From Natrinema salsiterrestre (GTDB lineage Archaea; Halobacteriota; Halobacteria; Halobacteriales; Natrialbaceae): 64,000 bases of DNA. Where the stretch lies: positions 248,001-312,000 of the forward strand of contig NZ_JAMQOT010000005.1 in NCBI RefSeq assembly GCF_029502005.1, given 5' to 3'. A program made the translations under genes and the position numbers. Under the pieces are notes generated by a model, which was given only the letters and a program-made list of their open reading frames with translations, was not told the DNA's origin and ran no database searches. This document shows positions 9,291 through 18,162 of the stretch, in pieces. Position 1 is the stretch's first letter. Each line of letters starts with the position of its first letter.

Positions 9291-10445
9291 GGAGTGAACC
9301 ACTCCTAGCTTCGACAACCCGCGCGATTTCACGTTCAACGCGGCGTTCCAATCCCTATCCACCTCGAACCCACATGACGGACACGAGTGCTCGCGAACCC
9401 ACAATGGTTTCTCGGTCTCCACACCACACGACGCGCATTCTTTCGTCGTCCCACATGGGTCGACTTCAACTACGTGGCAGCCGTTCTTTCGACCGTGGTG
9501 CTTGAGGATGGTGATGAAGTTACGCCACCCAACCTCAGCCTTGTTCTGCGCGTTGCCATCCGCTTCCAGCATCGACTTCACATGGAGATTCTCGACGAAC
9601 ACGGCGTCGTACGCTGTCGTGTAGAAGTGCGCGAGCTTGTGCTTGTAATCGCTCTTTTTGCTCGACATTCTCGCGTGAACCTCAGCTACTCGACGGCGTT
9701 GCTTCTCCCAGTTGTTCGACCCATGCTGCTTGCGAGAGAGCGACCGTTGCTCGCGTTCGAGTCGCTCTCGTTCTTCGGACAAGTCGAGCCGCCCGATGGA
9801 CCGACTGTCCGAGTCGTGAACAAAGTTGAGGACGCCAAGGTCGAGGCCTACGCTATCTTCAGAGCCGATGTCGTCTACATCGGGTTTCTCTGTCTCGTCG
9901 GTGCTGATGCAGAACGAGGCATACCACGCTCCCGTGGGTTCCTTCTTCACTGTGACTTCCTTGATAGCGTGGTGCTCGGGCAAGTCACGGTGGAGCCGGA
10001 TTGGAATCTCCACCGTTTCGCCGCGGATTTTCTTCAAACGGAGAATTGCTCGGTCTCTCGGGCCACTCTTTTTGTCGAGTTCGAAGCCCGATTGCCGATA
10101 CGTGAAACTCCTGTACTCACGTGGAGACTTCCAATTCAATGAGCCAACATCGTGTCCCTTGGCTTTCAGTTTGGCGAGATTGTTGATGTTGGTACGAATA
10201 CGTTCGACAGCTTTCTGTAACACGGTGGAGTAGACCCGTTTCAGGTCCGTCCACTGTTGCTTGAGTTGTGGGAGGTCGTCTCGGACTTGCCAGACTCGCT
10301 GTCGAAGCGTACCCTCGTCTTCTCGTATCTGGTTGAATTCGTACAGTGCGTGGTTGTAGACTTGTCGCACGATGTCACGGGTCCAGTCGAGACTCTCGCG
10401 CTGTTCGGTCGTTGGCAAGAGTCTGTATCGTGGACTGTACTCCAT
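9111..10445 (-). CDS. tnpB: IS1341/IS605-type TnpB, RNA-guided nuclease
   Basis: Protein of 444 aa starting at ATG 10443-10445. The N-terminal part is the helical and wedge region typical of haloarchaeal OrfB. The RuvC-like triad is intact: Asp in GLDLGVLNF near residue 203, Glu in VFVENLHVKSM near 287, and Asp in DRDWNAALN near 369. A four-Cys zinc ribbon (CASCG and CPSCG) lies between the second and third. No tnpA transposase is nearby, so it is a solo tnpB (IS1341-like). Known TnpBs cut DNA guided by an omega RNA made from the element's 3' end. The gene appears complete, so activity is possible. Confidence 0.93.
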   Translation of the reverse strand: MEYSPRYRLLPTTEQRESLDWTRDIVRQVYNHALYEFNQIREDEGTLRQRVWQVRDDLPQLKQQWTDLKRVYSTVLQKAVERIRTNINNLAKLKAKGHDVGSLNWKSPREYRSFTYRQSGFELDKKSGPRDRAILRLKKIRGETVEIPIRLHRDLPEHHAIKEVTVKKEPTGAWYASFCISTDETEKPDVDDIGSEDSVGLDLGVLNFVHDSDSRSIGRLDLSEERERLEREQRSLSRKQHGSNNWEKQRRRVAEVHARMSSKKSDYKHKLAHFYTTAYDAVFVENLHVKSMLEADGNAQNKAEVGWRNFITILKHHGRKNGCHVVEVDPCGTTKECASCGVETEKPLWVREHSCPSCGFEVDRDWNAALNVKSRGLSKLGVVHSKATSSELQCDSDGLRKSHSDFRTPVETATAVDARSVSASRVVEAGSSFLKERAAVAASE

Positions 10446-10472
10446 GCGACTTATTATCATCTATGTATTGTA

Positions 10473-10484
10473 GTTTATTAATAC
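10473..10484 (-). promoter_or_regulatory. TATA-like box upstream of tnpB
   Basis: On the tnpB strand the sequence attaataaac lies about 30-38 nt before the ATG in an AT-rich stretch. That is the spacing expected for a short-leader archaeal promoter. Confidence 0.4.
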
Positions 10485-10526
10485 CTTTGCCGAGAGTTGT
10501 TTGAGAGTCGTGCGGGCACTGTATCT

Positions 10527-10576
10527 CCGCCCTACTCGCTCGGCTTCGCCTCGCTCCTTGAGGACGGGGGCTTAGC
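10527..10576 (-). mobile_element. Remnant of another tnpB 3' tail / right end
   Basis: Read on the minus strand, this stretch encodes VLKERGEAE and resembles the last codons of the adjacent tnpB (FLKERAAVAASE plus stop). It shares the run cctcaagga-cgag and the ending gagtag. It lies upstream of the intact tnpB, where no tail belongs. The simplest reading is the scar of an earlier, deleted or excised element of the same type. It now sits next to the promoter of the aldehyde oxidoreductase gene. Confidence 0.5.
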
Positions 10577-10583
10577 GCCCTAT

Positions 10584-10592
10584 CCTTTAAGC
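10584..10592 (+). promoter_or_regulatory. TATA-like box of the aldehyde oxidoreductase gene
   Basis: The sequence ctttaagc lies 29-37 nt ahead of the ATG at 10621, which suits a leaderless or short-leader transcript. Confidence 0.4.
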
Positions 10593-10620
10593 TAAGACCC
10601 CTCGACTGCTAATGTGTATC

Positions 10621-12288
10621 ATGCTCCACGCGGACGGGCCACTGCTCACCGTCGACGTCGGTGAGCGAACTGCGACCGAGAGCACCATCGACGAAACGCT
10701 CGAGGCGGCCGTCGGCGGACGGGCCCTCGCGACCGCCCTCGCCCACGAACGGATCCCGTTCGACGCGGACCCGTTCGGCCCCGAGAACCGCGCGTATCTC
10801 GCCACGGGGCCGCTCCAGCAGTCCCGGATGTCCTTTACCGGTCGAATGAACATGACGGCCCTCTCGCCGCTGACGGACGGGCTGGTCTCGACCAACGCCG
10901 GCGGCTATCTCTCTCGGAACTTCGTCGAGACGGGGATCAGCGTCCTCGAGCTCGCCGGCGAGAGCGACGAGTTGCTGGCCGTCCACGTCACCGATCGGGG
11001 CGTCGAGTTCGAGGCAGTGCCGGAACTCGAGGGCGCGACGGTGCCCGAGACCTCCGCCTACGCGGCCGAGCATCACGACCTCGGCCCGGAGAACTGCATC
11101 GCGATCGGCCCGGCCGGCGAGAACGGGGTCCGGTTCGCCTCGGTGATGACCTTCGACTCGCGGGCGTTCGGCCGCGGCGGCCTCGGCGCCGTTCTGGGAT
11201 CGAAGAACGTCAAGTGCGTCACCTTCGAGGGGGACAGCGCGCCGCCCGTCGAGATCCCGGATCCGCCGGAGACGGACGTCCACCGGGAGGCGGCACAGTC
11301 GGACGACAGGATGCGACGGCAGGGAACGACGGGCGGCACCGAATTCATCAACGACAACTTCGCGCTTCCCACCCGCTACTTCAGCGAGTACGAGTTCGAG
11401 CACGCCGATCGGATCGGCGGCAACGCCGTCGAGGCGAAGAAGTACAAGAAGGGCGCGTGCTCGGCCTGCGCCTACGCGTGCAAGCTCCCGACTCGAGACG
11501 AGGACGCCGGCGTCGAAACTGAAGGACCCGAGTTCGAGACCGTCTACGCATTCGGCTCGAGCCAGGGCGTGGGCGACATCGTCGACGTGATGAAAGCGAA
11601 CGAGCTGTGTGACTCCCTCGGGATGGACACGATCTCGGCCGGCGTCACCGTCGCGGCCTACCTCGCGAGCGAGGACGAGTTCGGAAACGCCGAACTCGCC
11701 CGGGAGATCACCGAGAAGATCGCCTATCGGGAGGGGATCGGCGACGCGCTCGCGGAGGGCGTCGCCCGCTGCCACGACGAGCTCGGCGTCGACGACTACA
11801 CCGTCAAGGGCATGGAGTTCGCCGCCCACGACGGACGCGTCCTCCACGGCCAGGGGCTCTCCTACGCGCTCGCGAACCGGGGCGCGGACCACATGTACGC
11901 CGGCATGTTGACCCTCGAGTACAGCGGCGAACTCGACCCGGAGGGCACCCTCGGAAAGGCCGAGCGGCTCGTCCGCGAGGAGAACGCGGCGGCGTTCCGG
12001 GACACGGGCATCGTCTGCGCGTTCGGCAGCGATTACGTCACCGAGGACCGGCTGGAAGCGCTGTTCGACGCCGACTACGAGGATCTCATGGAAATCGGGG
12101 CACGAACCGTCCGCCTCGAGCGCCACTTCAACAACCGGCGGGGGTTCGACCGGAGCGACGATGGACTGCCCTACGAGATCCCCGACCTCGAGGCCGCGAT
12201 CGACGAGTATTACGCGGCCCGGGGCTGGACCGACGACGGAATCGTCCCGGACGCGGCGCTCGAGTCGGTCGCGCCGTCGGCGGATTGA
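10621..12288 (+). CDS. Tungsten-dependent aldehyde:ferredoxin oxidoreductase family protein
   Basis: Protein of 555 aa. An upstream ATG at 10612 would add three residues. The N-terminal fold binds bis-pterin (VGGRALAT near 30; TGPLQQSRMSFTGR near 65-80). FGRGGLGAVLGSKNVK near 185 is the typical AOR block. The [4Fe-4S] ligands are CSACAYAC near 283-290, with a further Cys in the C-terminal third (GIVCAFGSD). The CDSLGMDTISAG segment is the usual cofactor-contact block. Members oxidise aldehydes to acids and pass electrons to ferredoxin; the substrate here is unknown. It converges with the MoaD-like gene, which fits pterin cofactor use. Confidence 0.9.
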   Translation: MLHADGPLLTVDVGERTATESTIDETLEAAVGGRALATALAHERIPFDADPFGPENRAYLATGPLQQSRMSFTGRMNMTALSPLTDGLVSTNAGGYLSRNFVETGISVLELAGESDELLAVHVTDRGVEFEAVPELEGATVPETSAYAAEHHDLGPENCIAIGPAGENGVRFASVMTFDSRAFGRGGLGAVLGSKNVKCVTFEGDSAPPVEIPDPPETDVHREAAQSDDRMRRQGTTGGTEFINDNFALPTRYFSEYEFEHADRIGGNAVEAKKYKKGACSACAYACKLPTRDEDAGVETEGPEFETVYAFGSSQGVGDIVDVMKANELCDSLGMDTISAGVTVAAYLASEDEFGNAELAREITEKIAYREGIGDALAEGVARCHDELGVDDYTVKGMEFAAHDGRVLHGQGLSYALANRGADHMYAGMLTLEYSGELDPEGTLGKAERLVREENAAAFRDTGIVCAFGSDYVTEDRLEALFDADYEDLMEIGARTVRLERHFNNRRGFDRSDDGLPYEIPDLEAAIDEYYAARGWTDDGIVPDAALESVAPSAD

Positions 12289-12318
12289 AAGGTCGCGATG
12301 CTGGCCCGACGCGACCGG

Positions 12319-12600
12319 TTAGCCCCCGTAGACCGACGGCACCAGTCGGATCACCGCGTCCTCGTCCAGATCCGTCTCGAGGCCGTCGATGTGGACGACG
12401 TTCTTTTCGTCCTTCGTGACGACGGTGTCACCCGACAGCCCGTCCCCGCTGCCGGCCACGAGTTCGCCCTCGAGTTCCGGGTACGCCGCCTCGAGTTCGA
12501 CAAGTAGTTCGCCGACGGTTTCGGCGTCCGTTTCGAAACGAACGGTCTTCTCGCCGACGATGTCGCGAAAGGGCCCGAAGAAGACGCACTCGAGTTGCAC
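12319..12600 (-). CDS. MoaD / SAMP-family ubiquitin-like protein
   Basis: Protein of 93 aa with a beta-grasp pattern and a C-terminal Gly-Gly (VYGG). The diglycine can be thiocarboxylated for molybdopterin/tungstopterin sulfur transfer, or used for archaeal SAMP protein conjugation. Its stop lies 30 nt from the stop of the AOR gene on the opposite strand. This pairing suggests a role in the AOR pterin cofactor, but a modifier role cannot be excluded. Start ATG 12598-12600. Confidence 0.85.
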   Translation of the reverse strand: MQLECVFFGPFRDIVGEKTVRFETDAETVGELLVELEAAYPELEGELVAGSGDGLSGDTVVTKDEKNVVHIDGLETDLDEDAVIRLVPSVYGG

Positions 12601-12653
12601 GGCGTGATGTTCGACGCGAGACGTCTTGTAGTCGACGGCCTTTCGCTACACGA

Positions 12654-13211
12654 TTACGCCACGTCGTCCGGCACGTCGAAATCGTGGAAGTGTTCGCCCT
12701 TCTCTTTGCTGAGGATGTCCAGCGCCGCCGATGCGCCGTCGCCCGCGGCGATGACGGCCTGCCACTCCTCGTCTCGGACCGTCGCGCCCGTCGCGTACAG
12801 GTCGTCGATGCTCGTCTCCGTATCGAGGTCGACGTCGACGGTACCGTCCTCGTCGAACTCCACGTCGAGGTCCTCGGCCATCGAGCGGTCCGCACCGGTC
12901 GCGAGCACGACGTAGTCCGCATCGTACTCGCCGTCCTCGGTGTCGACCCGGAAGCCGTCGTCACCGGGATCGACGTCGGTGACTGCCTCCCCGACGCGAA
13001 CGTCGGCACCGCGGTCCCGGACCTGGCCGCGCGTGAGTGCCATGAACTCGCTGCCGCTAATGCTCCGGATCCCGGGATAGTTGAACAGGTGGGCCTTGTG
13101 CATCCACGTCTCGTCGGTGTCGAAGACGACGGTCTCGAGGCCGTTCTTCGCGGTGAAGAGGGCTGCGCTCAGGCCGGCGGGGCCACCGCCGACGATGACG
13201 ACGTCTGGCAT
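12654..13211 (-). CDS. Short thioredoxin-reductase-like FAD protein
   Basis: Protein of 185 aa from ATG 13209-13211. A dinucleotide-binding loop VVIVGGGPAGLSAA opens the protein, and a second FAD contact, LYATGATV with GDGASAA, is near the C-terminus. It is about 60 percent of normal TrxB length: the inserted NADPH domain and the redox CxxC are missing, and there is no Cys pair at all. It may be a flavoprotein that takes electrons from a partner, as in reductases that do not use NADPH. It follows the MoaD-like gene on the same strand order (53-nt gap), possibly co-transcribed. Confidence 0.72.
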   Translation of the reverse strand: MPDVVIVGGGPAGLSAALFTAKNGLETVVFDTDETWMHKAHLFNYPGIRSISGSEFMALTRGQVRDRGADVRVGEAVTDVDPGDDGFRVDTEDGEYDADYVVLATGADRSMAEDLDVEFDEDGTVDVDLDTETSIDDLYATGATVRDEEWQAVIAAGDGASAALDILSKEKGEHFHDFDVPDDVA

Positions 13212-13394
13212 GGGCGATCCGACCACGAACGACGAAATAAACGATTTCACCGACCTGCGTGACTCTCACGAGCGACTACATACGGACGCCGATATCGTCT
13301 ACTGGTTTGACGGGACCTCGAGAGGAGGCCGGGAAGACGGACCGATCCGCCGCGACCGCAATCCTGTTGATATTCCTCCCCCGAGGCGAACCCA

Positions 13395-14597
13395 GTGGCA
13401 ACCGCGACGGAGCTTCGGCGGTCCCTCTGGGTGCTGGTCGCGGCAGCGACGCTGACGGTCATGGCGGGGGCGATCCTCGGCCCGATCGTGCCCCAGATCC
13501 AGCGTGAACTCGGCGTCTCCGGCGCCGCGGCCGGTCTCATCATCACGACCCACGGCGGCGTGATCGTCCTCGCGAGCCCGCTCGTGGGATCGCTCGTCGA
13601 TCGAATCGGCCCCCGCCGCCCCTTCGTCGGCGGCCTGCTCGTCTACGGCCTCGGCGGCGGCGCGGGACTGGTCGTCGACTCGTATTACCCGCTGCTGGCC
13701 TCTCGAGTCGTCCTCGGGCTCGGCACCGCCGGGGTCTACACGTCGATTACCGTGCTCATCTACGAGCTCTACGAGGGACAGGCGATGGAGCGCGCGCTCG
13801 GCTATCGGAGCAGCGCGAACAGCGCCGGCGCCGCAGTCTGGCCGCTGATCGGCGGCGCCGCCGGTGCCCTCGCGTGGAACGCCCCGTTCGGCGTCTATCT
13901 CCTCGCGCTCCCGCTGGGCCTCCTCGCCGCGGCGACGATCCCCGACACGCGTTCCTCGAGCGACGCTGACGATGCGGCCGCAGATGGGAGCGGGAGGAGC
14001 GACGAGACGTCCGGCGGTATCGCCGAGCTCCTCGCCGTGTTCCGCGATCGGCCCGCGCTTCCCCTCGTGTACGTGCTGTACTTCGGTGCGAACGCGTTGC
14101 TGTACGTGATCGTCGTCTTTTACCCGCAGTTCCTCGCCGGGATCGGCGTGACTGCATCCCTGGATATCAGCCTCTATCTGGCGGCGAACGGTGCCGCGGG
14201 CGGCGTCTCGGCTCTCGCGTACGACCGGCTGCTGCGGTACGGCGGCCGGTCGACGCTCGTAGGAGCGGCGTTCGTCCTCTGGACGGCCGGGTTCGGAATC
14301 GCGACGGTGGTGGGAACCGCCGTCGGTGCAGCGCTGCCGGTGATACTGTTCGGTCTCGGTCTCGGGCTGGTGTTCCCGTCGACGTTCGCGTGGGTCGAAG
14401 CGTTCGCACCGGCCGACCGGCAAGGCCAGTTCAGTTCCTACGTCGCCTCGTTCGGCTACACGGGACAGTTCCTCTCGCCGGTACTGTTCGGCGCGCTCGT
14501 TCCGTTCGCGGGCGTCGAAGGCGTCTTCGCCGCCGCCGCTGCCGTCGCCGGCGTCGCCGCAGTCGGGCTCGGAGCACACCGCTTCCGCGGTGGGTAG
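13395..14597 (+). CDS. MFS transporter
   Basis: Protein of 400 aa, initiated at GTG 13395, with 11-12 hydrophobic helices. The cytoplasmic loop 2-3 signature GSLVDRIGPRRP near residue 68 is the MFS motif A. A hydrophilic Asp/Ser-rich loop near 190-215 splits the two six-helix halves, and GLGLVFPSTFAWVE is seen in the second half. Family members move small solutes or drugs with proton symport or antiport. The substrate is unknown. Confidence 0.85.
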   Translation: MATATELRRSLWVLVAAATLTVMAGAILGPIVPQIQRELGVSGAAAGLIITTHGGVIVLASPLVGSLVDRIGPRRPFVGGLLVYGLGGGAGLVVDSYYPLLASRVVLGLGTAGVYTSITVLIYELYEGQAMERALGYRSSANSAGAAVWPLIGGAAGALAWNAPFGVYLLALPLGLLAAATIPDTRSSSDADDAAADGSGRSDETSGGIAELLAVFRDRPALPLVYVLYFGANALLYVIVVFYPQFLAGIGVTASLDISLYLAANGAAGGVSALAYDRLLRYGGRSTLVGAAFVLWTAGFGIATVVGTAVGAALPVILFGLGLGLVFPSTFAWVEAFAPADRQGQFSSYVASFGYTGQFLSPVLFGALVPFAGVEGVFAAAAAVAGVAAVGLGAHRFRGG

Positions 14598-14701
14598 AAG
14601 CGGAGTCCACGTCTCCCGTGGGATGGACGGACGTTCGAGCGGGCACTCTCACCCCTGATCCCTTTTTCACCGGGTGTGGATAGCACGAGTCGGTGATCCC
14701 A

Positions 14702-16276
14702 GTGTCGGACGATATCGAACCCGCATCCGAATCCCCGCGACCGGAGTCGCTGTGGCTGGCCACGACTCCGACGACCGACTACGACCCCCTCGAGGACGGC
14801 CTCGACGTCGACGTGGCAGTCGTCGGCGGCGGCATCACCGGACTGAGCGCGGCGATCAATCTGAAAGAGACCGGTCGAAGCGTCGCCGTCCTCGAGTCGG
14901 ATCGAATCGTCGAGAGTACCACCGGTCACACGACGGCGAAACTGACCTCCCAGCACGGGCTGTACTACGAGCCGCTCGCCTCTCGGTTCGGTGAGGAGAA
15001 AGCGAGGCAGTACGCGAACGCCAACGAGGCGGCGATTGACGAAGTCGAACGCCGCGTCGAGGATGCCGAGATCGACTGTGACTTCCGCCGGACGGACGCG
15101 TACACGTACGCCGCCTCGGCCGACGATCTCGAGCGGGTCCGCGACGAGGTCGACGCGGCCCGGCGGCTCGGCCTGCCGGCCTCGTACGTCGAGGAAACGC
15201 CGCTCCCGTTCGACGTCGACGGGGCGGTCCGCTTCGACGACCAGGCCCAGTTCCACCCGCGGAAGTATCTGCTCGCCATCGCCGAAGGGGTCCACGGTGA
15301 CGGCAGCTACGTCTTCGAGGAGACGCGGGCGCTCGACGTCGATCCCGGATCGCCGTGCCGCGTCGAGACGGAGCGCGGCGACGTCGTCGCCGACGACGTG
15401 GTCGTCGCGACCCACTTCCCGGTCCTCGACCGCGCCGGGTACTTCGCGCGGATGCACCCCCACCGCGCGTATCTGCTCGCGGTTCGAATCGACGGAACGG
15501 TGCCCGAGGGGATGTTCTACAACACCGCGTCGCCGCCGGCGACGATGCGGCCGTATTCGGTCGCCGACGATACGGAAACCGCTGACGATGAGGACGAAGC
15601 GCTCCTGATCGTCGGCGGCCAGAGCCACGAGCCGGGACTCGACGGACCGCCGACCTCCGAGCGGTACCGGCGCTGCGAGGCGTTCGCCCGCGAGCACTTC
15701 GACGTCGAGTCGGTCGAGTACCGCTGGTCGACGATGGACTACTATCCGGTCGATCAGGTTCCCCTCATCGGACCGATCGATCCGCTGTCGGAGCACGTCT
15801 ACGTCGGAACGGGGTTCAAAGGCTGGGGAATGACGACCGGCACCGCCGCGGGGATGATCCTCACCGATCTGATCACCGAGGGATCGAACCCCTGGGCCGA
15901 CGTGTTCGACCCGCAGCGACTGACGCCCGGCGCCTCCGCGAAGCGCTTCCTCGAGGAGAACGCGAAAGTCGGCGGCAGTTTCGTGGGCGACCGGATCAAG
16001 TCGCTGCTCGCGTCGCTCGGGTCCGACGGTGCGAGCAACATCCCCCGGGGCGACGCCCGCGTCGTTCGCCGCGCGAGCCAGCCCGTCGGACTCTACCGCG
16101 ACGATTCGGGGACGACCCACGCCGTCTCTGCGACCTGTCCCCACATGGGGTGTCTGGTGCGGTGGAACGACGCCGAGCGGACCTGGGACTGCCCCTGTCA
16201 CGGCTCGCGGTTCACTCACGAGGGCGAGGTCCTGTCCGGACCCGCCGTCGAGGGACTGCTGTACCGAGAGCTGTAG
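14702..16276 (+). CDS. FAD-dependent oxidoreductase with C-terminal Rieske domain
   Basis: Protein of about 524 aa. GTG 14702 is taken as start; GTG 14693 would add three residues. The first 400 residues are a DAO/DadA-type FAD domain: AVVGGGITGLSAA near 40, LESDRIVESTTGHTTAKLT near 65, and YVGTGFKGWGMTTGTAAG near 375. The last 90 residues are a Rieske [2Fe-2S] domain with CPHMGC and CPCHG, so both Cys-His pairs are present. Such fusions are known in bacteria and haloarchaea as probable amine or sugar-acid dehydrogenases feeding the respiratory chain. Substrate unknown. Confidence 0.88.
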   Translation: MSDDIEPASESPRPESLWLATTPTTDYDPLEDGLDVDVAVVGGGITGLSAAINLKETGRSVAVLESDRIVESTTGHTTAKLTSQHGLYYEPLASRFGEEKARQYANANEAAIDEVERRVEDAEIDCDFRRTDAYTYAASADDLERVRDEVDAARRLGLPASYVEETPLPFDVDGAVRFDDQAQFHPRKYLLAIAEGVHGDGSYVFEETRALDVDPGSPCRVETERGDVVADDVVVATHFPVLDRAGYFARMHPHRAYLLAVRIDGTVPEGMFYNTASPPATMRPYSVADDTETADDEDEALLIVGGQSHEPGLDGPPTSERYRRCEAFAREHFDVESVEYRWSTMDYYPVDQVPLIGPIDPLSEHVYVGTGFKGWGMTTGTAAGMILTDLITEGSNPWADVFDPQRLTPGASAKRFLEENAKVGGSFVGDRIKSLLASLGSDGASNIPRGDARVVRRASQPVGLYRDDSGTTHAVSATCPHMGCLVRWNDAERTWDCPCHGSRFTHEGEVLSGPAVEGLLYREL

Positions 16277-16300
16277 GCGGGCTGTGAGAGCCGCTCGCTC

Positions 16301-17041
16301 CTACAGAAGGGAGACCGCGTGGAGATCGATCCGGTTCGGCTCCGGAACCGATCCGCTCGAGACGGCGTCGCTCCCCCGCTCCTCCGCGGTCCCGGTCTCG
16401 TCGCCCGGAAGCACGATGACGCCCTTGGCCAGCAGCGGCGCGATCACGCCGGCCACGACGGTCCGGGGATCCGACAGCGGCGCGCGGACGACGACGCGAT
16501 CGTCCGCTCCGAGGTCGTACTCCTCGAGAACGCCGCGTGCGGCCTCGAGTACTTGCGCGTGAGTGACGGTTCGATCGCCGTCGGTGAGGATGGTGGTCTC
16601 GGGATCGATCGAGAGCGGCGGGAACGACGGGTTCTCGCTCCAGAGGCCCGCGTCGAAGTGGTGGACGTCCGGCGCGTCGGGTTCGTCGCCGTAGCCGACC
16701 CGCTGCGCGCCGCGGGGGAGCTCGTAGTCCGCGAGCCGGTCGACGGGCGCGACGAGCGTTCGGAAGTCGTCCTCGGCCGCGAGATCTCTCGGCGGGTCGA
16801 ACCGGGTTGTTCCCTCGAGCAGCGTCGTTCCGAAGAAGGCGAGCAGCGCGAGGGGACCGTCGCCGACGACGCCGACGGTGACCCCGTCGCGAACCCCGGC
16901 GTGCCGCAGGAAGTTGCCGGCCTTCCACGACGTCGTACACAGCCAGTGGTAGTCGTACTCCCGGCCCGTCGCGTCGACGAGCGCGATGGTGTCGTCGCGG
17001 AGCTCGCGGGTGAGCAGGTCGTCGACCGTCCCAGCGTTCAT
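16301..17041 (-). CDS. Short ANL-superfamily (AMP-ligase-like) protein
   Basis: Protein of 246 aa from ATG 17039-17041. It resembles only the N-terminal part of AMP-forming acyl-CoA or acetyl-CoA ligases: YDYHWLCTTSWKAGNFLRHAGVRDG, GVVGDGPLALLAFFGTTLLEG, and later VTHAQVLEAARGVLEEYDLGADDRVVV. The P-loop (SGTTG-type) and the C-terminal catalytic Lys domain are absent, so adenylation is unlikely. It has no visible frameshift and ends cleanly, which suggests a stable reduced paralogue rather than a broken gene. Role unknown. Confidence 0.6.
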   Translation of the reverse strand: MNAGTVDDLLTRELRDDTIALVDATGREYDYHWLCTTSWKAGNFLRHAGVRDGVTVGVVGDGPLALLAFFGTTLLEGTTRFDPPRDLAAEDDFRTLVAPVDRLADYELPRGAQRVGYGDEPDAPDVHHFDAGLWSENPSFPPLSIDPETTILTDGDRTVTHAQVLEAARGVLEEYDLGADDRVVVRAPLSDPRTVVAGVIAPLLAKGVIVLPGDETGTAEERGSDAVSSGSVPEPNRIDLHAVSLL

Positions 17042-17153
17042 ACAGGAGACTGAGGGCCGGGGCGGAAAAAGCGCGCCGACTCACTATGACGGCACGCTCG
17101 GTTTGTACCCTCATACGACGGGACTCGTCGGCGACGTCGACGACTGCCGACGC

Positions 17154-17747
17154 TCAGTCGTCCGCGGCGGCCGGCTCGGCGTGATCGATGTCTGTTCCGA
17201 GACACTCGAGGAATTCTGCGAGCCACTCGGGATGATCCGGCCACGCCTGCCCCGTCACGAGATTCCCGTCGCGCGTCACGCCCTCCGCCCAGTCGCCGCC
17301 GGCGGTTCGGACGTCCGTCTCGAGCGCCGGATAGCCGGTACAGGTCCGGCCCTCGAGGACGTCCGCCGCGGCGAGGAGCTGGACGCCGTGACACAGGCAG
17401 GCGACGGGTTTGTCTTCCGCGAAGAAGTGTCGGACGTGCTCGAGGACCTCCTCGTAGGTCCGGAGGTACTCGGGTGCGCGGCCGCCCGGAACCACCAGCG
17501 CGTCGTACTCGGCGGGATCGACGGCGTCGAAGTCGTGATTCAGTTCGAACCGGTGACCGGGTTTCTCGGTGTAGGTCTGGTCGCCCTCGAAGTCGTGGAC
17601 GGCCGTCGGACAGGTGTCGCCGCTCTCTTTCTCCGGGCAGACGGCGTGGACGTCGTGCCCGATCATCTCGAGCGCCTGAAACGGCACCATTACCTCGTAG
17701 TCCTCGACGAAGTCGCCGGCGAGGAGCAGGATTCGCTGTGGCGGCAT
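17154..17747 (-). CDS. DJ-1/PfpI family protein
   Basis: Protein of 197 aa from ATG 17745-17747 ([18 protein letters not shown]). The nucleophile-elbow Cys-His lies in [13 protein letters not shown] near residue 105, with the upstream Glu in the EDYEVMVP segment near 16. The family includes deglycases, intracellular proteases and chaperones (YhbO/PfpI-like). The Cys-His-Glu set suggests a catalytic member, possibly a glyoxalase or deglycase. It is a single-gene unit; the upstream gene at 17896 is divergent. Confidence 0.85.
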   Translation of the reverse strand: MPPQRILLLAGDFVEDYEVMVPFQALEMIGHDVHAVCPEKESGDTCPTAVHDFEGDQTYTEKPGHRFELNHDFDAVDPAEYDALVVPGGRAPEYLRTYEEVLEHVRHFFAEDKPVACLCHGVQLLAAADVLEGRTCTGYPALETDVRTAGGDWAEGVTRDGNLVTGQAWPDHPEWLAEFLECLGTDIDHAEPAAADD

Positions 17748-17895
17748 GTGCGTTCGGTACTTCGGTCGCACCGGCCATAATCTATGTTGAATGCTATCAT
17801 GACACTCACGCAGGTGGACGGATATCGTTCGCCCCAGTCGCGACCCGCGCGTATCGGGCGAGCGTTCTATGTGTCCGGTAGTCCTCAGTGACCAC

Positions 17896-18162
17896 ATGGA
17901 ACTCGTCTCGACACCGGCACTGGACTGTTCGGCGTGTGGTGACCGGATCGAAGACACCGGCTACATACCGGCGACCGAACGCGACGACGGATACGAACCG
18001 CTGGCCGACGGGACGGTCTGCGAGGCGTGTGGATTCAGCGAGATCGGACTGATGGGGTGTGCGCCCGAACTCGAGGACGTGATCGATGCCGGTACCGACG
18101 ATATCCTCCTGTACGTCCGCACGACGGACGACGGGATCGACGTGGTGAGTACGAAGAGGTAG
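17896..18162 (+). CDS. Small zinc-ribbon protein, 88 aa
   Basis: ATG 17896 ([16 protein letters not shown]). Two Cys pairs, CSAC near residue 11 and CEAC near 45, make a probable zinc ribbon. The rest is acidic alpha/beta. No DNA-binding extension is seen. It is divergent from the DJ-1 gene and is of a type common in haloarchaea without assigned function. Confidence 0.65.
   Translation: MELVSTPALDCSACGDRIEDTGYIPATERDDGYEPLADGTVCEACGFSEIGLMGCAPELEDVIDAGTDDILLYVRTTDDGIDVVSTKR

Noticed and set aside
10609-12126. Long open frame opposite the aldehyde oxidoreductase gene
   Set aside because: Shadow of the AOR codons; composition and lack of start signal do not support a gene.
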